Shown here one piece after another: positions 24,317 to 36,196 of a stretch of 64,000 nucleotides of DNA. Location of the stretch: NCBI GenBank assembly GCA_022579005.1, contig MU401663.1, forward strand, positions 1-64,000, in the 5' to 3' direction. The stretch's first letter is position 1; every line of letters begins with the position of its first letter. The notes under the pieces are model-generated. The model had not been told where the DNA came from, searched no databases, and saw only the letters and a program-made list of their open reading frames with translations. A program made the translations under genes and the position numbers. Source of the stretch: Poronia punctata. Its lineage: Eukaryota; Ascomycota; Sordariomycetes; Xylariales; Xylariaceae.

Positions 24317-25445
24317 AGATCGAAGTACTTTTGTATCCACGGGGTCCTCACAGTGTAGGATTCCGCCCTCCTATCATTCTTCGTGTACGCGTAGACAACT
24401 CAGGTCTGCGACACGAGCAGCTAATGAAGCTTAACAAGCGCTGTACCTTAACCTTAAAATATGATATACAATGCCATATGCATCCTGCCAGATGTGCTTG
24501 AACTGCGTAAGCGGCTTGCAGGTCTAGATACCCACTGAAAGACCACTACACCCCCTTACCGAAGCAGTCGGAAATACCAATTGTAGCAATATACGTGCAT
24601 GAAACGCTTACCTAATTAAGAAGGGAGAAGCGACATGTACTGTCGTCCTGAGTGCACAATTAGGCAGACAATGCTGGGGTACGAAAGCCTAGCGTAAGTA
24701 GCTAGTAGGGGTTGAGAGAATCATGAACACGCAAGTCCTTAGCAACCAGGCAGCATAAAAATAAAGAAAGCCGGGGTGCCCAAGATCCCCTGCTAGCTCC
24801 AAGGTTCTTTTGCCTGCCGGAATCTAGGGAAGGATCGAGTGGTATAAGTTTGGTTATCATTAGCTAACCCCGCACCGCTTTCTCCCCGGTCGGCAAAACT
24901 TTTACATCAAGATAGTTGACCTGCTACTGGTAATTCCCCCGGTACGATGATTTACTCGTGCGTGTAGCCGGAGTTGCTGAGATTTTGTGTGTACGCGTCC
25001 ATGTAATATCCGTCGGCAGGGGTTGAATTGGGAAATATTAGGTAATTAGATAATTAAGTCTCAATTGACGCCAACCCGCCTCTACTCCCAACTAGGTAGA
25101 GTACTCTTATCCAGGGACCAGGGCCGACCCGCACCCCCGATCTTTAGTTTTACGCCACTTAGTAAGCTTAATCTTAGGCAAATGCCGGACATAATTACGA
25201 GTAGGTTATCCGCGAGACGCCAAACCCACATGCGACAAGGCCAATCCCTGACAGGACTTGATCAAGCTTAGCAGACCTGTGACACTTCGTCTCTTTGCTT
25301 CTTTTTTTCCTTTATACCACTCTGCTTATTCACGACCAGATTCCAAAATCTCGGTTCAACAGGCGGTATTCTTGTTCTCCCGTTCTGTGTACTACCAAGA
25401 GCACTCACTTCCCCCCTCCCGCCCTTTGACCTCCAACAAGTGAGC
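24317..25445. other. Intergenic, no supported gene
   Basis: About 1.1 kb of mixed composition with only short, featureless open frames. The stretch just before 25446 is rich in C and T (CCCCCCTCCCGCCC-like), as often seen upstream of fungal start codons. Confidence 0.5.
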
Positions 25446-27218
25446 ATGACTATTACCGAACCCACCGAGCCTTCGGTGGTGCCTACCAAGTTATCGGTAG
25501 AGCTCCCTGCCGATACGGGTGGTCTCACTGCAACGGCACCCGAGTCGCTCAACTCGACCGAGAAAACAAAGACTCGGACTAAGCTGCGATTATACGGTAT
25601 CCTCGCCTCGCTTTACGTATGTTACCTTTTTACCTTTCGGCCTTAGTAGCGACTGGTTGAACAATTGGCTAATGGGGGATCTGTGCAGCTTTCATTGTTT
25701 TTAGCTGCGCTTGACACGACCATTGTGTCGCAGTCGATCCCGACAATCTGCACCGAGTTACAGTCGGCTGCGGGTTATGTCTGGATAGGCGGGGCTTACC
25801 TGCTTGCTAACGCCGCCACCGGCCCCATATGGTCCAAATTCAGCGACATCTGGGGCCGCAAGCCGATATTCCTCTTGGACATTGCCGTGTTCGCGGGCGC
25901 CAGCATTTTTGCGGCGCTGAGCAGATCCATTGCTGAACTCATCGCTGCACGATCATTACAAGGCGTCGCTGCCGGTGGCTTGATCATACTATCTACAACC
26001 ATCATCTCCGACATTTTCAGTGTGCGTGAGCGATCTTTTTATCTTGGTCTTACTGGTTTTGTCTGGGCCATTGCTGGATCTGCTGGTCCGCTCGTCGGTG
26101 GTGCCTTCACCCAGTATGTGACCTGGCGCTGGTGCTTCTGGGTCAATCTCCCCATCTGCGGCCTCACCTTTGGCCTCGGTCTTGTCCTGCTGGACGTCAA
26201 TCACCCGCGCACAAATTTCATCGAGGGCATCAAGGCTGTTGATTGGCTGGGCATTTTCTTCATCTTGGCTGTCACTGTCCTCACTCTAGTCGGCCTGAAC
26301 TTGGGTGGATCACAGTTTCCCTGGAACAGTGCGACAGTCATCGCACTGATCGTTGTTGGGGGTGCCACCCTCGGCCTGTTCATCTACACCGAGCATCGGC
26401 TAGCCAAATATCCCCTCATGCCATTGGGCGTGTTCAAAAACAAGATCAACAATGCTGTTTTCATCTTGGTGTTCTCGCATGGCGCCGTCCTTGTCGGCAT
26501 CGAATACTACATGCCGCTGTATCTTCAGAGCGTGCACCAAGCATCACCTATCCGGAGTGGTGTCTTGTTGTTGCCCTTGATCGTAGTACAAGCCGTTGTC
26601 GAAATTTTGTCAGGCTGGGCCATCGATCGTACAGGCCGCTATGTCAGGTTCCTCTGGTCTGGCTCGGTACTCATGACACTGGGGACCGGGCTATACATAC
26701 TCTTCGGAACGGACACAACTACGGCCACAGTCGTTGGACTGGAGATCATCGGAGCTCTCGGTCCCGCACTGCTCTTTCAGGCGCCTGTCGTTGCAATCCA
26801 AAACAGCGTCAGCCAGGAAGATACTGCGGCATGTACTGCGACTTTATTCTTCCTCCGAAACATCGGAATGTCATTGTCTGTTGTTGTCGGCGGAGTGGTG
26901 TTCGCAAATAGCATGAACGCACGTCACTCGGATCTTGTTGCAGCTGGCCTCGACCAGTCCGTACTCGAGGCTTTGTCGGGCGGCAATGCAGCAGCAAACG
27001 TGTACATAACGCAGGGGATACAGGATGATGCACAACGTCGCGTGGTCTTGGATGCATTCGCCTGGGCCGTGAGAAATATGTTCATATTATATACGGCCTT
27101 CTCGGCAACTACTGTACTTGCTAGCGTGTTCGTCAGACATAAGAATTTGGCCACGGAACATACAGAGACGAAGACAGGATTGGACCAGATGAAAAAGTCG
27201 GAGAACTATAAAGAGTAA
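25446..27218 (+). CDS. DHA2-family MFS drug:proton antiporter (14 TM)
   Basis: Probable plasma-membrane exporter of small molecules driven by proton antiport. Two exons (25446-25616, 25689-27218) give 566 aa. The start is the ATG at 25446, giving a Thr/Pro-rich cytosolic N-terminus of about 50 residues. The 72 nt intron joins L-Y to L-S-L-F-L-A-A-L-D-T-T-I-V, the first-helix motif D1 of the DHA2 group. Motif A is K-F-S-D-I-W-G-R-K-P; an R-x-L-Q-G-V-A-A-G-G motif B and a G-P-L-V-G-G motif C-like block follow. Hydrophobic segments are consistent with 14 helices and a hydrophilic C-terminal tail. Substrate cannot be inferred. It is convergent with the ABCC exporter; the stop codons are about 320 bp apart. 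Confidence 0.9.
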
Positions 27219-27537
27219 CTGGTACGGAAATTCGGCACGGAAAATAAAACAGATAGAAGGTTAGATTAGATAAAACGATCAATTGAAGCATGTCTATGCG
27301 CTCGGCAATTCACGTCTGTCTTGTTTGGTTTTCTTTTTCCGTCTGGCCTCTTTCAGTTGGAGGTGTGCGACAACAACGACCCGGAGATAAAAACGCGTAT
27401 CTCCGAACAGTGTAATTAGGTTTTACTCGTACTTGTAAGTATGGCATTATTAATAATGTTCTTCATTTTTATCAGATTTTTTAACAACATGATCTAACCC
27501 GCTGTTTTCCCTCTATCCTACTTATGACTCCTTTCGA
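27219..27537. terminator. Convergent 3' region between MFS and ABC genes
   Basis: 319 bp between two stop codons on opposite strands. It is AT-rich with AATAAA-like words (near 27243 on the plus strand) and must contain both polyadenylation regions. Confidence 0.5.
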
Positions 27538-30500
27538 CTATTTATGACGAGTACTATTCAACATGTCGCGGAACCAGGCCTTGGATGTTGGATTCTCTTC
27601 TCCATCACCACTGGCACCTTCGTCTGGCTCCCTTGTCCCTGTTTCCTTGGCCAATAAATCATCTGGCGCCCCCACCTCGACAATTTCACCCTTGTCTAGG
27701 ACGACGATAACATCAGCGTCCCTGATGGTATCAAGCCGATGGGCAATAGTAATGATTGTATGTTGAGAGAACTCCTCGCGGATGATACCCTGCATCAGGG
27801 CGTCCGTTTCGCCATCCACGTTGCTCGTAGCCTCATCCAGAAGCAATATGCGTGAATGAGTCTTTCGGAGCAGAGCACGAGCGAGGCCGAAGAGCTGAAA
27901 CTGGCCGTGAGATAGAGGTGCGCTGTGGAGTCGCGCGTCTAAAGGGTTACGTCCATTCTCCAATGCGGATGGTTCTGCACTGTCGCCATCATTGAGGGCA
28001 CGGCTCTTGAGCACATCCCATAACTTAACCTTCTCGAGCGCGGCGACCATTTCCTCATCAGACGCTGTGCCTTTGGGATCCATGTTGATCCGTACGGTAT
28101 CGTCTAGGACGTAGGCGTCTTGAGGGATGGTGACCATCCTAGATCGTATTGTTTCACGGGGCAGCGTACTTAGGTCTTGGCCGTCGATAGTGATGGATCC
28201 AGCGTCCAACTCCACTAGACGCAGCATCGACAGCAGTAAAGTTGATTTTCCGCTAAAACACCATGGTATATTAGCACTGTGTTCTAATCGCCCCTCCCAA
28301 TTGTTGCCAACTTACCTTCCTGTTCGGCCACAGACACCTACTCGCTGGCCAGGTAAAATTTTCAGAGATACATTCTTCAAGGCAGTGTTTGTAGCGCTAC
28401 CATCTGTTAACTTCCGTCGAATCTAAAAGAGAGAGACAGTAGGACTTACTTGTATGAAGCGACAACGTTGTCAAACTCTATCACACCCATGTGAGGCCAT
28501 TCGGCCGCTGGCTCAAAGGACTCTCCTTCCTTATCCTCCGGAAGCACAGTCTCATCGAGATGCTTAATACGAGACACGGCCCCGAGTGAGGTTTCAAGTT
28601 GCGTCCATGCCTGCAAAAGACGCGTAAGGGTGCCCGAAATAGTCTGGATGATGAGAAGCGCAATACCAATCTGGCCACCAGTGGTGGTAGATCGGAAAAC
28701 AACTGCCAAGCTGACGACAAGAACACAGAGGCCTGCTACCAGCATATCCAGCACGAGCGTAAGCCACTGCTGAATCGAGAGCATCATATAATGAGCCCTC
28801 TGAGATACGTCGAGGTTTCTGATATTCTGCTCGACTGATTGTGCCTGCCAGCCAAATGCACGGATATGGGAGATACCTTCGAGCTACAGGAACAAAGCAT
28901 GAGCAACAGATTTCCGAGTCCGATTTAATGGGACGTACCGTTTCTAGAAAGTTTGTAAGGACCTGGGCCCTTAGCTCGATATCTAGGTATCGAACCTGTC
29001 GAGACGTGTGTAGATATAACTTCTGTAAAAAGTAAAGGACCAAGAATAGGAAGGGCGCCCCTATCATCATGAGCCCTTGCGAGATGAAGAGTAATGTGAG
29101 TTGTGAGATCAACTTGGAGAACTCTGTTTAACATGCGTTAGTTCCGCCGTGGTGATAATCAAAACCTTGAACTTGGGACTTACTCCAGAAAGTGTTCATC
29201 AGATTAAAAGGTAAGTCGTGGTCCACATAGGTCATGTCCTCAGTAAATCTAGAATTATGCGTTACGTTAGATGATGAATGACCCCTGTTCGATTGGTCTA
29301 CTGACCGATTCAACGTCTCTCCAGTGTCTGTAGTGGTGTAGTATGACAAGGGTGCTCTTAGAATCTCCGTCAGTATTTCATCGCGTTTTGGAAAAAGTCT
29401 CAAGTGAGTTCGAACCTCATTATAATGGTGAGTAATCGATGATGAAGACTCTTGCCAGCTTTCGGGGCAATGACAATAATCGTTGACCTGGAACGGATGT
29501 CACATGTAAGATGATAATTCAAATAAAGGGAAACGACAGGGAAATTGACTGACCAAATAACAGACACAGTGGCGGCAAATGACAAGATGGACGACAGGGC
29601 AAACATCGACATGTAAAACCAGGTATATGCACCTCCTGCCTCAGACCATGTTCTCAGTATCGACGGGGTGATTGCAAGCGCAACGCCATCCAGGACGTTG
29701 CAGCTAACGAACAAGACCATTACAGGCAAGCTAATAGATTTGAAGTAGTACACTACAAGTCATGTTAGGAGAACGGAAGTCATCGTAGTATGATTAATTC
29801 TTACAATAGACGGACAGACCACCGCCTTGGCCGGCCAAATCAGATGTACTAGGTTGGGGAATAGGCATCGGATCTGACTCTGGAGCACTCCTCACATGCT
29901 TAGCATCTTCGACGGAGACAGAGCTCGACTTCTCAAGCTTGATTCGGTCGAAATGGTCCGAAGATTGGAGTTCGTCCCACGTGCCTTGCGCCTCGATCTT
30001 GGAGTTGTTCAGAACCAAAATTTTGTCTGCCAAGGGGAGATGTTGAGCTGTTAAGCTGTCAGTCCAAACATGCCTTGAGAGCCAATGTCATTTCTCAAGT
30101 AGGGTCTCTCACCGGCATGGGTTATCAGTATTACTGTCGCTCTCATTTGGCGGAGGAGGCCATCCGAACCAAGTAGCCTCTCGGCGACATGGGCTTCTGT
30201 TTTCGGATCTAGGGCACTCAATACATCATCAAGGATTATGATCTCCGGCCTAGAGTAAACGGCGCGAGCGAGAGCCTGTTGAATCCGTCAGAATATCCCG
30301 GACCGTGGCCAGGCCAGGGGTGCGCAGTATTATTCAAGAAAGGAAACGTACCACTCTTTGTCTCTGTCCTCCAGATAGGGTAGCACCCCTGCTACCAACG
30401 GCGACAAGGTCAGCGCCACTGAGTTGTTCGATGTCTTCATCCAGGCCGCATGCCCAAATGACAGTCCTGTACCATTCCTCATCAATTTCTTTGTCGTCAG

Positions 30501-32976
30501 CAAGGCCGCATACCATCGCTCTGATACTGGCGTTGATCAGCCATGGTCTCTGGGCGCAGTATGCCATGTGTTTTCCCGAAACGCAAATCGATCCCCTGTC
30601 CGGCGTGATATCACCCAAAATGGCCCTTGCCAGGGTTGTCTTGCCAGATCCAATCGGTCCGTACAATATGCTCAGGGAACCCTGTTCGAGCCGCAAGCTT
30701 ATACCATCCAAGCAAATGCCGGCCCCTGAGACTGGGCGGAGTGCCAAGTCCTTGACCATTACGGCCGGATATGTCACAGCAATCGATGAGTTGCCCGGAT
30801 TCGCGGTCGGTCCTGAGGAACGGGGTATGCGTTCGAGCAAACCACGTTTGTCCTCCCGATGCGGCCCAAGAAGGTATCTCTGTACCCTACTGGCACAGCC
30901 GTAGGCAGTGGCGAATTGGGGGAAGAGGGCGAGGATCACATTGGCAGGCGTTGTTACCAAAGTTACTGTCGCAATGGACGTAAATGCAGTGGCCGGGTCC
31001 AACGACTTTCCGCGAAGATAAGAATCTGCGGCATATGCTACGAGTGTAAGAACCGGGGCCAGGATTGATATCCCATTGACTGTCACTGGTTAGTTGATGG
31101 CTCCTCAAGATTGAGGTGGTGATCGGTCTCTCTTACCGCCCAAGTTGATGAAAAGGATAATCCAACGGTACGACATTCCTGTGTCTAGGTCTAGCATCCT
31201 CGATTTTTGAACTCTCTCCATCACTGTGTCGGTGACGCCCATCTGGTAGGAGAGTCAGCTGAGATGTTAAAAGTATCAAATGACAGTAAAGGATCTGGGC
31301 TGCACGTACCATTTTAATTTGCTTCAAGTAGTCGATGGTTGATGTTGTTAGTGCGATACGTTTCTGCTTCGCTCCTTGCCAGTCCGCCATCGCTCCACTG
31401 ATTCTGCGTCCCGACCATCTGGCTGCTTGTGACAGTACTAGATGGATCTTTATTCAGCGCCCTCTCCTTTTCATTCATGAGCTGGGGGATCTAAACTTAC
31501 ACACGACGACAATAACTGGGGTGAGACACCACCAGCCCAACTGAGACCAAAGCATTGCCACTCCGATGAAGAACTCTATCAGCTGTGCCCAGATCTCCTG
31601 AGAGAGCCAAGCCCATTTCTCCAAGTGATCGGTATCGCTACTCATATGCGTCACAGCTGCGGCACCGTCATAGACTCCGTCACGCATCGTTAGGCATTTC
31701 GCGTGGACAAGCCCAACAATAGCACCCCTTGTCTGAACCTTGATCCTGTTATGGCTTTGATAGTACACACAAAAGGATACCTATAGAGAATTAGTCAACA
31801 TCGAGTGGCGACAACAGACTGGCTAACATCTTACCCCCATGCCCAAATAAATGACTAACGCTGCCACAATGAGGTACTGTCCCTCGGTGGACCCGACCGT
31901 TTCATTCGTAACGTAGTTAACTGTGCTGTGAATCAAGATGGGCTGCGAGTAGGTGAAAAGTACCATCATCAATCGAGGGATAGCAGTCAGCATTAGGTTC
32001 AGCCTGAAGAATTTAAGCAATGCCCAGAGTAATGCACCGCCGCCGCCATCTTCCATGTTTTCTGGTTCTGGCTTGGCTGGGTGTCTGTTAGCTGTCTTGT
32101 TCGAACCCGGAAGATGAGATAGATTTCTGCATACCGGTCTCGTCCCATATAGCCTCCATTTTCCAACGAAGCCTTTTCGATTCAAGACCATCATCTAGGC
32201 CGGGTAGGTCGAAGTGACTGAGAATCTTTCTATGACCCAAGATGATGAAGCTATTGATCCAAAACAGGAACGCGCGGCTAAGGATGCCGCTTGTCTGCTC
32301 GATGGAGAGTTCATTGTGTGGCTCCCTAAGGTAGTTCCTTTTGCTAATGGATTCGATGATGAGAAGAAGTGCTTTGAGGCTTGTGTTAGCGGCAACGACT
32401 GCCAGAAGGCCAACATCTGTACTGCCGCGAAAGAGAGGCGGTAGTATGAACACCCCATCTACTAGGATAGACGCTATCAAGTAAAGTATTAAGATAGCAG
32501 ACGGTTTAACGGTTCTACCATGTTCAAAGAACGACAGGGGACAAAGTGCGAGAGCAGCCACAAGTGAAACAACCCGTTGAATGATTGTGGCTTCATCTTG
32601 GCGTATAGTATGTTTCGAATACAGAACCAGTGCGGTAATCTGTAACGATACGATGGCAACTGTAATTACCTAATAGACTGTCAGCAAAGCGTCCATCTTC
32701 TTTCCCCCCACCGCAGTGCAGTCCTACTAGTTTGAGAGCCCCCGTATAGTTCGCGAGAACTTTAATCCGGCTGCGAAATAGCTGGCTTATTCTGAAGGGT
32801 ATGAGTACTAGCAACACTAGCTCCGGTATCACCCGTAGAGGTATGTGAGCTCGAACATCGTCTTTCCAGATATTCAAGCTGGTAGTGGGCGAAATTCCCG
32901 GGGTGGAAAGATTCGAAGGCGTAGATTGCCAGCCATGCTGGTCCAGCATCCAAAAGATAGACTCCGAATAATCCAT
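27538..32976 (-). CDS. ABCC (MRP-type) full-length ABC exporter
   Basis: Seventeen exons join in phase to 1493 aa from the ATG at 32976: 32976-32728, 32669-32135, 32076-31835, 31780-31501, 31437-31310, 31242-31137, 31085-30352, 30275-30113, 30047-29805, 29752-29554, 29487-29416, 29356-29306, 29248-29184, 29123-28939, 28883-28450, 28396-28316, 28252-27538. The order is an N-terminal hydrophobic domain, membrane domain 1, NBD1 (Walker A G-P-I-G-S-G-K-T, signature L-S-G-G-Q, Walker B I-I-I-L-D-D), membrane domain 2, then NBD2 (Walker A G-R-T-G-S-G-K-S-T split by an intron, signature L-S-H-G-Q, Walker B L-L-L-D-E). The NBD1 Asp in place of catalytic Glu is the usual degenerate site of ABCC proteins. 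Conjugate or drug export is expected; substrate unknown. It is divergent from the orphan at 33682. Confidence 0.9.
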
Positions 32977-33681
32977 TGTGCCACTGGAACAAACTACAAC
33001 GATCGATGAAGTCTGTGGACAATGGAATACGGCAGGCTTGTGTAGTATCAACAAGACGAGAAGTTCCCCCGGGGGATGTATGAAGAATGTCTGTTACAAG
33101 ACTATGTTAGTAATTTGGACAGGAACCTCATGCCAAAACTAGTCAAGCGGCAAGGGGTACAATCCTTTCTAGTACGTAATTACCCCCTGGCCAGGTGCAT
33201 GCATGAGATCTGGCCTGGCTCCCTTTTTTCTTTTTACCGGCTTCGAGCATGCCTACCTGTTTACAACAGCGAGCAAAAGGTCTCACCACCTCGTTCCCAG
33301 GCCTCGTCACCAGAGGGCATAATAGGCAGGTCAGGATCGATCTCGGTTTTAGCCGAACTACGTAAACGACGTATGCTCACAGGGATGCTCATACCGAGAA
33401 TATTTCCCTGTCTGTAAAGCATCTCTCGGGTTACAATGTCTCTTTTTGGTATCCTGCAGTCCTTCAGCCAGGTTTCCGGTCTCATGGATGGCTGGGCCTT
33501 TTATTTTATTTCGTCCAAGTCCAAGTGGTGTTTATATTTGAGATTCCCCTTTAAACTACCCGCGCGAAATCTCTCTCCAACGTATCTCATAGGTCATATA
33601 TGCGATATCAAATAATATCCAGAAATTTCTCCCAATAAGTCATACCAAAGCCTCTTATGCGTTATATATCCATTACCAGCC
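32977..33681. promoter_or_regulatory. Divergent promoter region, ABCC exporter and orphan gene
   Basis: 705 bp separate the two start codons. A minus-strand open frame of 74 codons (33261-33485) has an ATG but no recognisable feature and could be part of a longer 5' leader of the exporter. No defined binding site is recognised. Confidence 0.45.
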
Positions 33682-34923
33682 ATGTCGTACCAAGAAGCCC
33701 TACTCCGAGCACGCGATAGTCCTGCTAACCCGCATGGAAGGCTTCTAAAACGGCTGATGCCGGAGATTTTGCGAGAATTCTCCAAGCAAAAGCCAGACCT
33801 GGTGGCCATAGCGGCCTTGTTGAAGGCTTACGGTGTCGTGCCTGTTGTCACCTCCCGACAACTTAAGAAGAGCCGTTCCCGTCATTCGGTTCTAAGACTT
33901 GGCCCGGCGACAAAAGGGGCGTCCCCTTTGCGGGTAGACGCTACGCAGTTTCACTTTTCGGTAGATCTGCACCAGCTTCTCAAGGGCCACCGAGCTTGGA
34001 TGACACCACCTCGCGTCACCCTGTCATTTGGGAATAGCTGGAAAGAAACGCTCAAGTGGAGTCGGTTGCTCGCCGATGCCCCCCAAGATGCCATGGGCGA
34101 CGAGCACTTCCGCTTAATGGGGCGATTCCAAAGCTACGGTCATGCAGCACCCGATTCGTTTGAGGAGGTGGCCCTTGACGCATTCGAGCAGCGCCTGGCA
34201 CTTTCTCGCAAATACGGAACCTGGTTTTCCGAGCAAGTCTCGCCAGGGTGGCGGGGTGGAAACCCACGAAAGCACTACCTTGAGCGATGGAGCGGTACCT
34301 ATGATCGCCTCGTGTGGAGCTTTGGGATCCAAGGTCACCCTCGCGCTGACCAGATCTGGCATCTAATGAAAGAACGTCTCCCGCAAGACCCCGATGAGGT
34401 GACGCGCACGTTTCCGGAAGACGTCAGCGACATAGAAGTGGCGCTGCGCCCGGAGACTGTAGCCGTCCGGTCGTGGACTTTTCCGTACCACGGCTTGCTG
34501 TACTCCATCTATGAGGATCGCCGTGGGAATTTCTTCCTTTGCCATACCAAGAGCTGCGATATTCGCGACATAGTGCGCCCACGCCTTACAGCGCTATGGA
34601 ATGCAACTCTCAACAGGGACAGGCAGTACACCGAGCGGCTGGAGTCCCTGGCAGAGTTCGAATGGCTCTGGTATTGGACAAATCCTTTCGTGCGCGGCGG
34701 CGCTACGACGGGTGGGGTGCTGTCGGTGTTCCTGCAGAGGTCCCTCCTACATGAAGGGTTGCATATCAACATCCCCGATCATTTTGTCATGCAGGATTTG
34801 TACGCGCTAAGCAGCGAATGGCGTTTCTATGTCCGTGAGCGTGTGGCCCATCTATCAGCGGGAGGGGCCCGTGCCGGCATGGAAGACGGGATTGAAGCAC
34901 CGACAGCCGCTATCGTAGTCTAA
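33682..34923 (+). CDS. Single-exon orphan protein, 413 aa
   Basis: Family not recognised. The frame is open from ATG 33682 to TAA 34921-34923 without introns, while most neighbours of this size have several. There is no signal peptide and no membrane segment. The protein is rich in Arg, Trp and aromatic residues. An N-terminal helix-like part (residues 1-60) is followed by a basic patch K-K-S-R-S-R-H-S, a central part rich in W/R/G (G-W-R-G-G, near residue 190-195) and a C-terminal block with E-W-L-W-Y-W-T-N-P-F-V-R-G-G-A that looks like the conserved core of some family. Coding bias appears ordinary. Divergence from an ABCC exporter suggests shared control. Horizontal origin is possible because it lacks introns, but this is only inference. 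Confidence 0.75.
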   Translation: MSYQEALLRARDSPANPHGRLLKRLMPEILREFSKQKPDLVAIAALLKAYGVVPVVTSRQLKKSRSRHSVLRLGPATKGASPLRVDATQFHFSVDLHQLLKGHRAWMTPPRVTLSFGNSWKETLKWSRLLADAPQDAMGDEHFRLMGRFQSYGHAAPDSFEEVALDAFEQRLALSRKYGTWFSEQVSPGWRGGNPRKHYLERWSGTYDRLVWSFGIQGHPRADQIWHLMKERLPQDPDEVTRTFPEDVSDIEVALRPETVAVRSWTFPYHGLLYSIYEDRRGNFFLCHTKSCDIRDIVRPRLTALWNATLNRDRQYTERLESLAEFEWLWYWTNPFVRGGATTGGVLSVFLQRSLLHEGLHINIPDHFVMQDLYALSSEWRFYVRERVAHLSAGGARAGMEDGIEAPTAAIVV

Positions 34924-34953
34924 CTAGGTACCTAGGGTACCTAGGGTACCTAG
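34924..34953. repeat. 9 bp microsatellite CTAGGGTAC
   Basis: About three and a half head-to-tail units of CTAGGGTAC start directly after the stop codon of the orphan gene. They contain overlapping GTACCTAG half-palindromes also found elsewhere in the window. Confidence 0.8.
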
Positions 34954-35685
34954 TCTATCTACCAAGTTCTAGATTGTGTTATTATTAAAAATAAAAGTAT
35001 CGTCGTTTGTTTCGTTAAAGACACTATACAGCACAAGAGTCAAGCGCCTTACACGCTTGAATTTCTGCCAAACTGGATTAATAATCATATTCTATAATAG
35101 GATCGACAAGGAAACTCCGCATTCACTCTCATTCCGGAGATAACTTCAGTAAAGTGACCGGCCGGTGATACCGGAATTGCCCGTTCTGGTGTGGCCGAGA
35201 TGTGGCCAAAGGGGGTGGATACTATGCTGAGATGCAATTAATCTCCTGGCCTCCGCGCGCCATGTTTTGACACTGCTGAATATTATGGACTGCGGTACAA
35301 TGCAAAAGTTTTGGTGTATGTTCCAGGCTTCCAATCCTTTGACCGCAAATCAGGGGGGCCTAGGAGCCCTTCTAGTGTAAGTAGGAAGCACACTAGGGGC
35401 TAGTTCCTCGCGTCACTTACTCATCTTTGATAGTGCAAGCTGAATGATGCATGTAATGATGAACCAGTTAGATTTACAGGCTTAAAATACCTTTAGGTAG
35501 GTATTAGTTGAAGATCCGCATCCTCGCGTGTGAGCCACCCGGCAAAAGGAGAGCTAGGTAAGACATATTACCGGCACCGAAACTAGGTTAGACTGAACCG
35601 GAAATGTGAAATCTTGGTCGAAAAAGTTTTAGGTATCCGTAAACCTAGAGGAAGGGTCTTGGCTCGGACTTGGCCATCGGACTCG

Positions 35686-35700
35686 CCCCCCCCCCCCCCC
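35686..35700. repeat. Poly-C tract (C15)
   Basis: Fifteen consecutive C residues on the plus strand in intergenic DNA. Homopolymer length is prone to sequencing error. Confidence 0.85.
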
Positions 35701-35904
35701 AAACTAGTGCTTTATAGTTGTCCGGTGGTCGATCATTGCCGGAAAACGACAGAATTCTAGGTAGGTTTTGTGGTGTGGTGGGGCAGGGGTCTGCCCGACC
35801 CACAGAAGCCGGCATAAGATCCATCGCGACGTTAGCCGCACGGCATGGGGTCATCCCTGCTGCCTGCCTTACCACATAGGTACAGGGGCGTGCGGTAGAC
35901 GACG

Positions 35905-35932
35905 GGCGGCAGGCGGCAGGCGGCAGGCGGCA
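35905..35932. repeat. 7 bp microsatellite GGCGGCA x 4
   Basis: Four perfect head-to-tail copies of GGCGGCA in intergenic DNA. Confidence 0.9.
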
Positions 35933-36196
35933 AAGAGAATGAGATCATGATGGCTCTTGCCTCGCGAGATCCTTTGAAGACTACTTATGTACCTAGGTAC
36001 ACAGTAGGTAGATGATAAACAAGGGGCCCACCTCCTAGATGCGGTATAGGTCAACATGCACTGTAACAGTAGCAGGAAAGAGATGAGATCTTGATCTTTT
36101 GCAGATTTACACTTTGTATTTTCTACCGAACACAACTCAATTACACATATGCAACCAGCCCCGGCCCCCGGGCCAACCCCCAGATGCGGTATGGGG

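Larger units (their letters stand above)
34954..36196. other. Intergenic, low-complexity, no supported gene
   Basis: Only short frames without marks. The stretch carries a C15 tract, a 7 bp array and a perfect GTACCTAGGTAC palindrome at 35989-36000. AATAAAAGTA near 34989 could serve the orphan gene's 3' end. Confidence 0.5.

Noticed and set aside
28423..28449. Apparent frameshift or 27 nt intron in the ABCC gene before NBD2
   Set aside because: The first TTTTAG acceptor gives a 27 nt intron in the wrong phase. Using the next usable acceptor (GGTAG, exon from 28396) gives a normal 53 nt intron and an intact frame reading S-Y-N-A-T-N-T-A-L-K-N-V.
33261..33485. 74-codon minus-strand frame upstream of the ABCC exporter
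   Set aside because: Could not be joined in frame to the exporter; the exporter is already full length from 32976.
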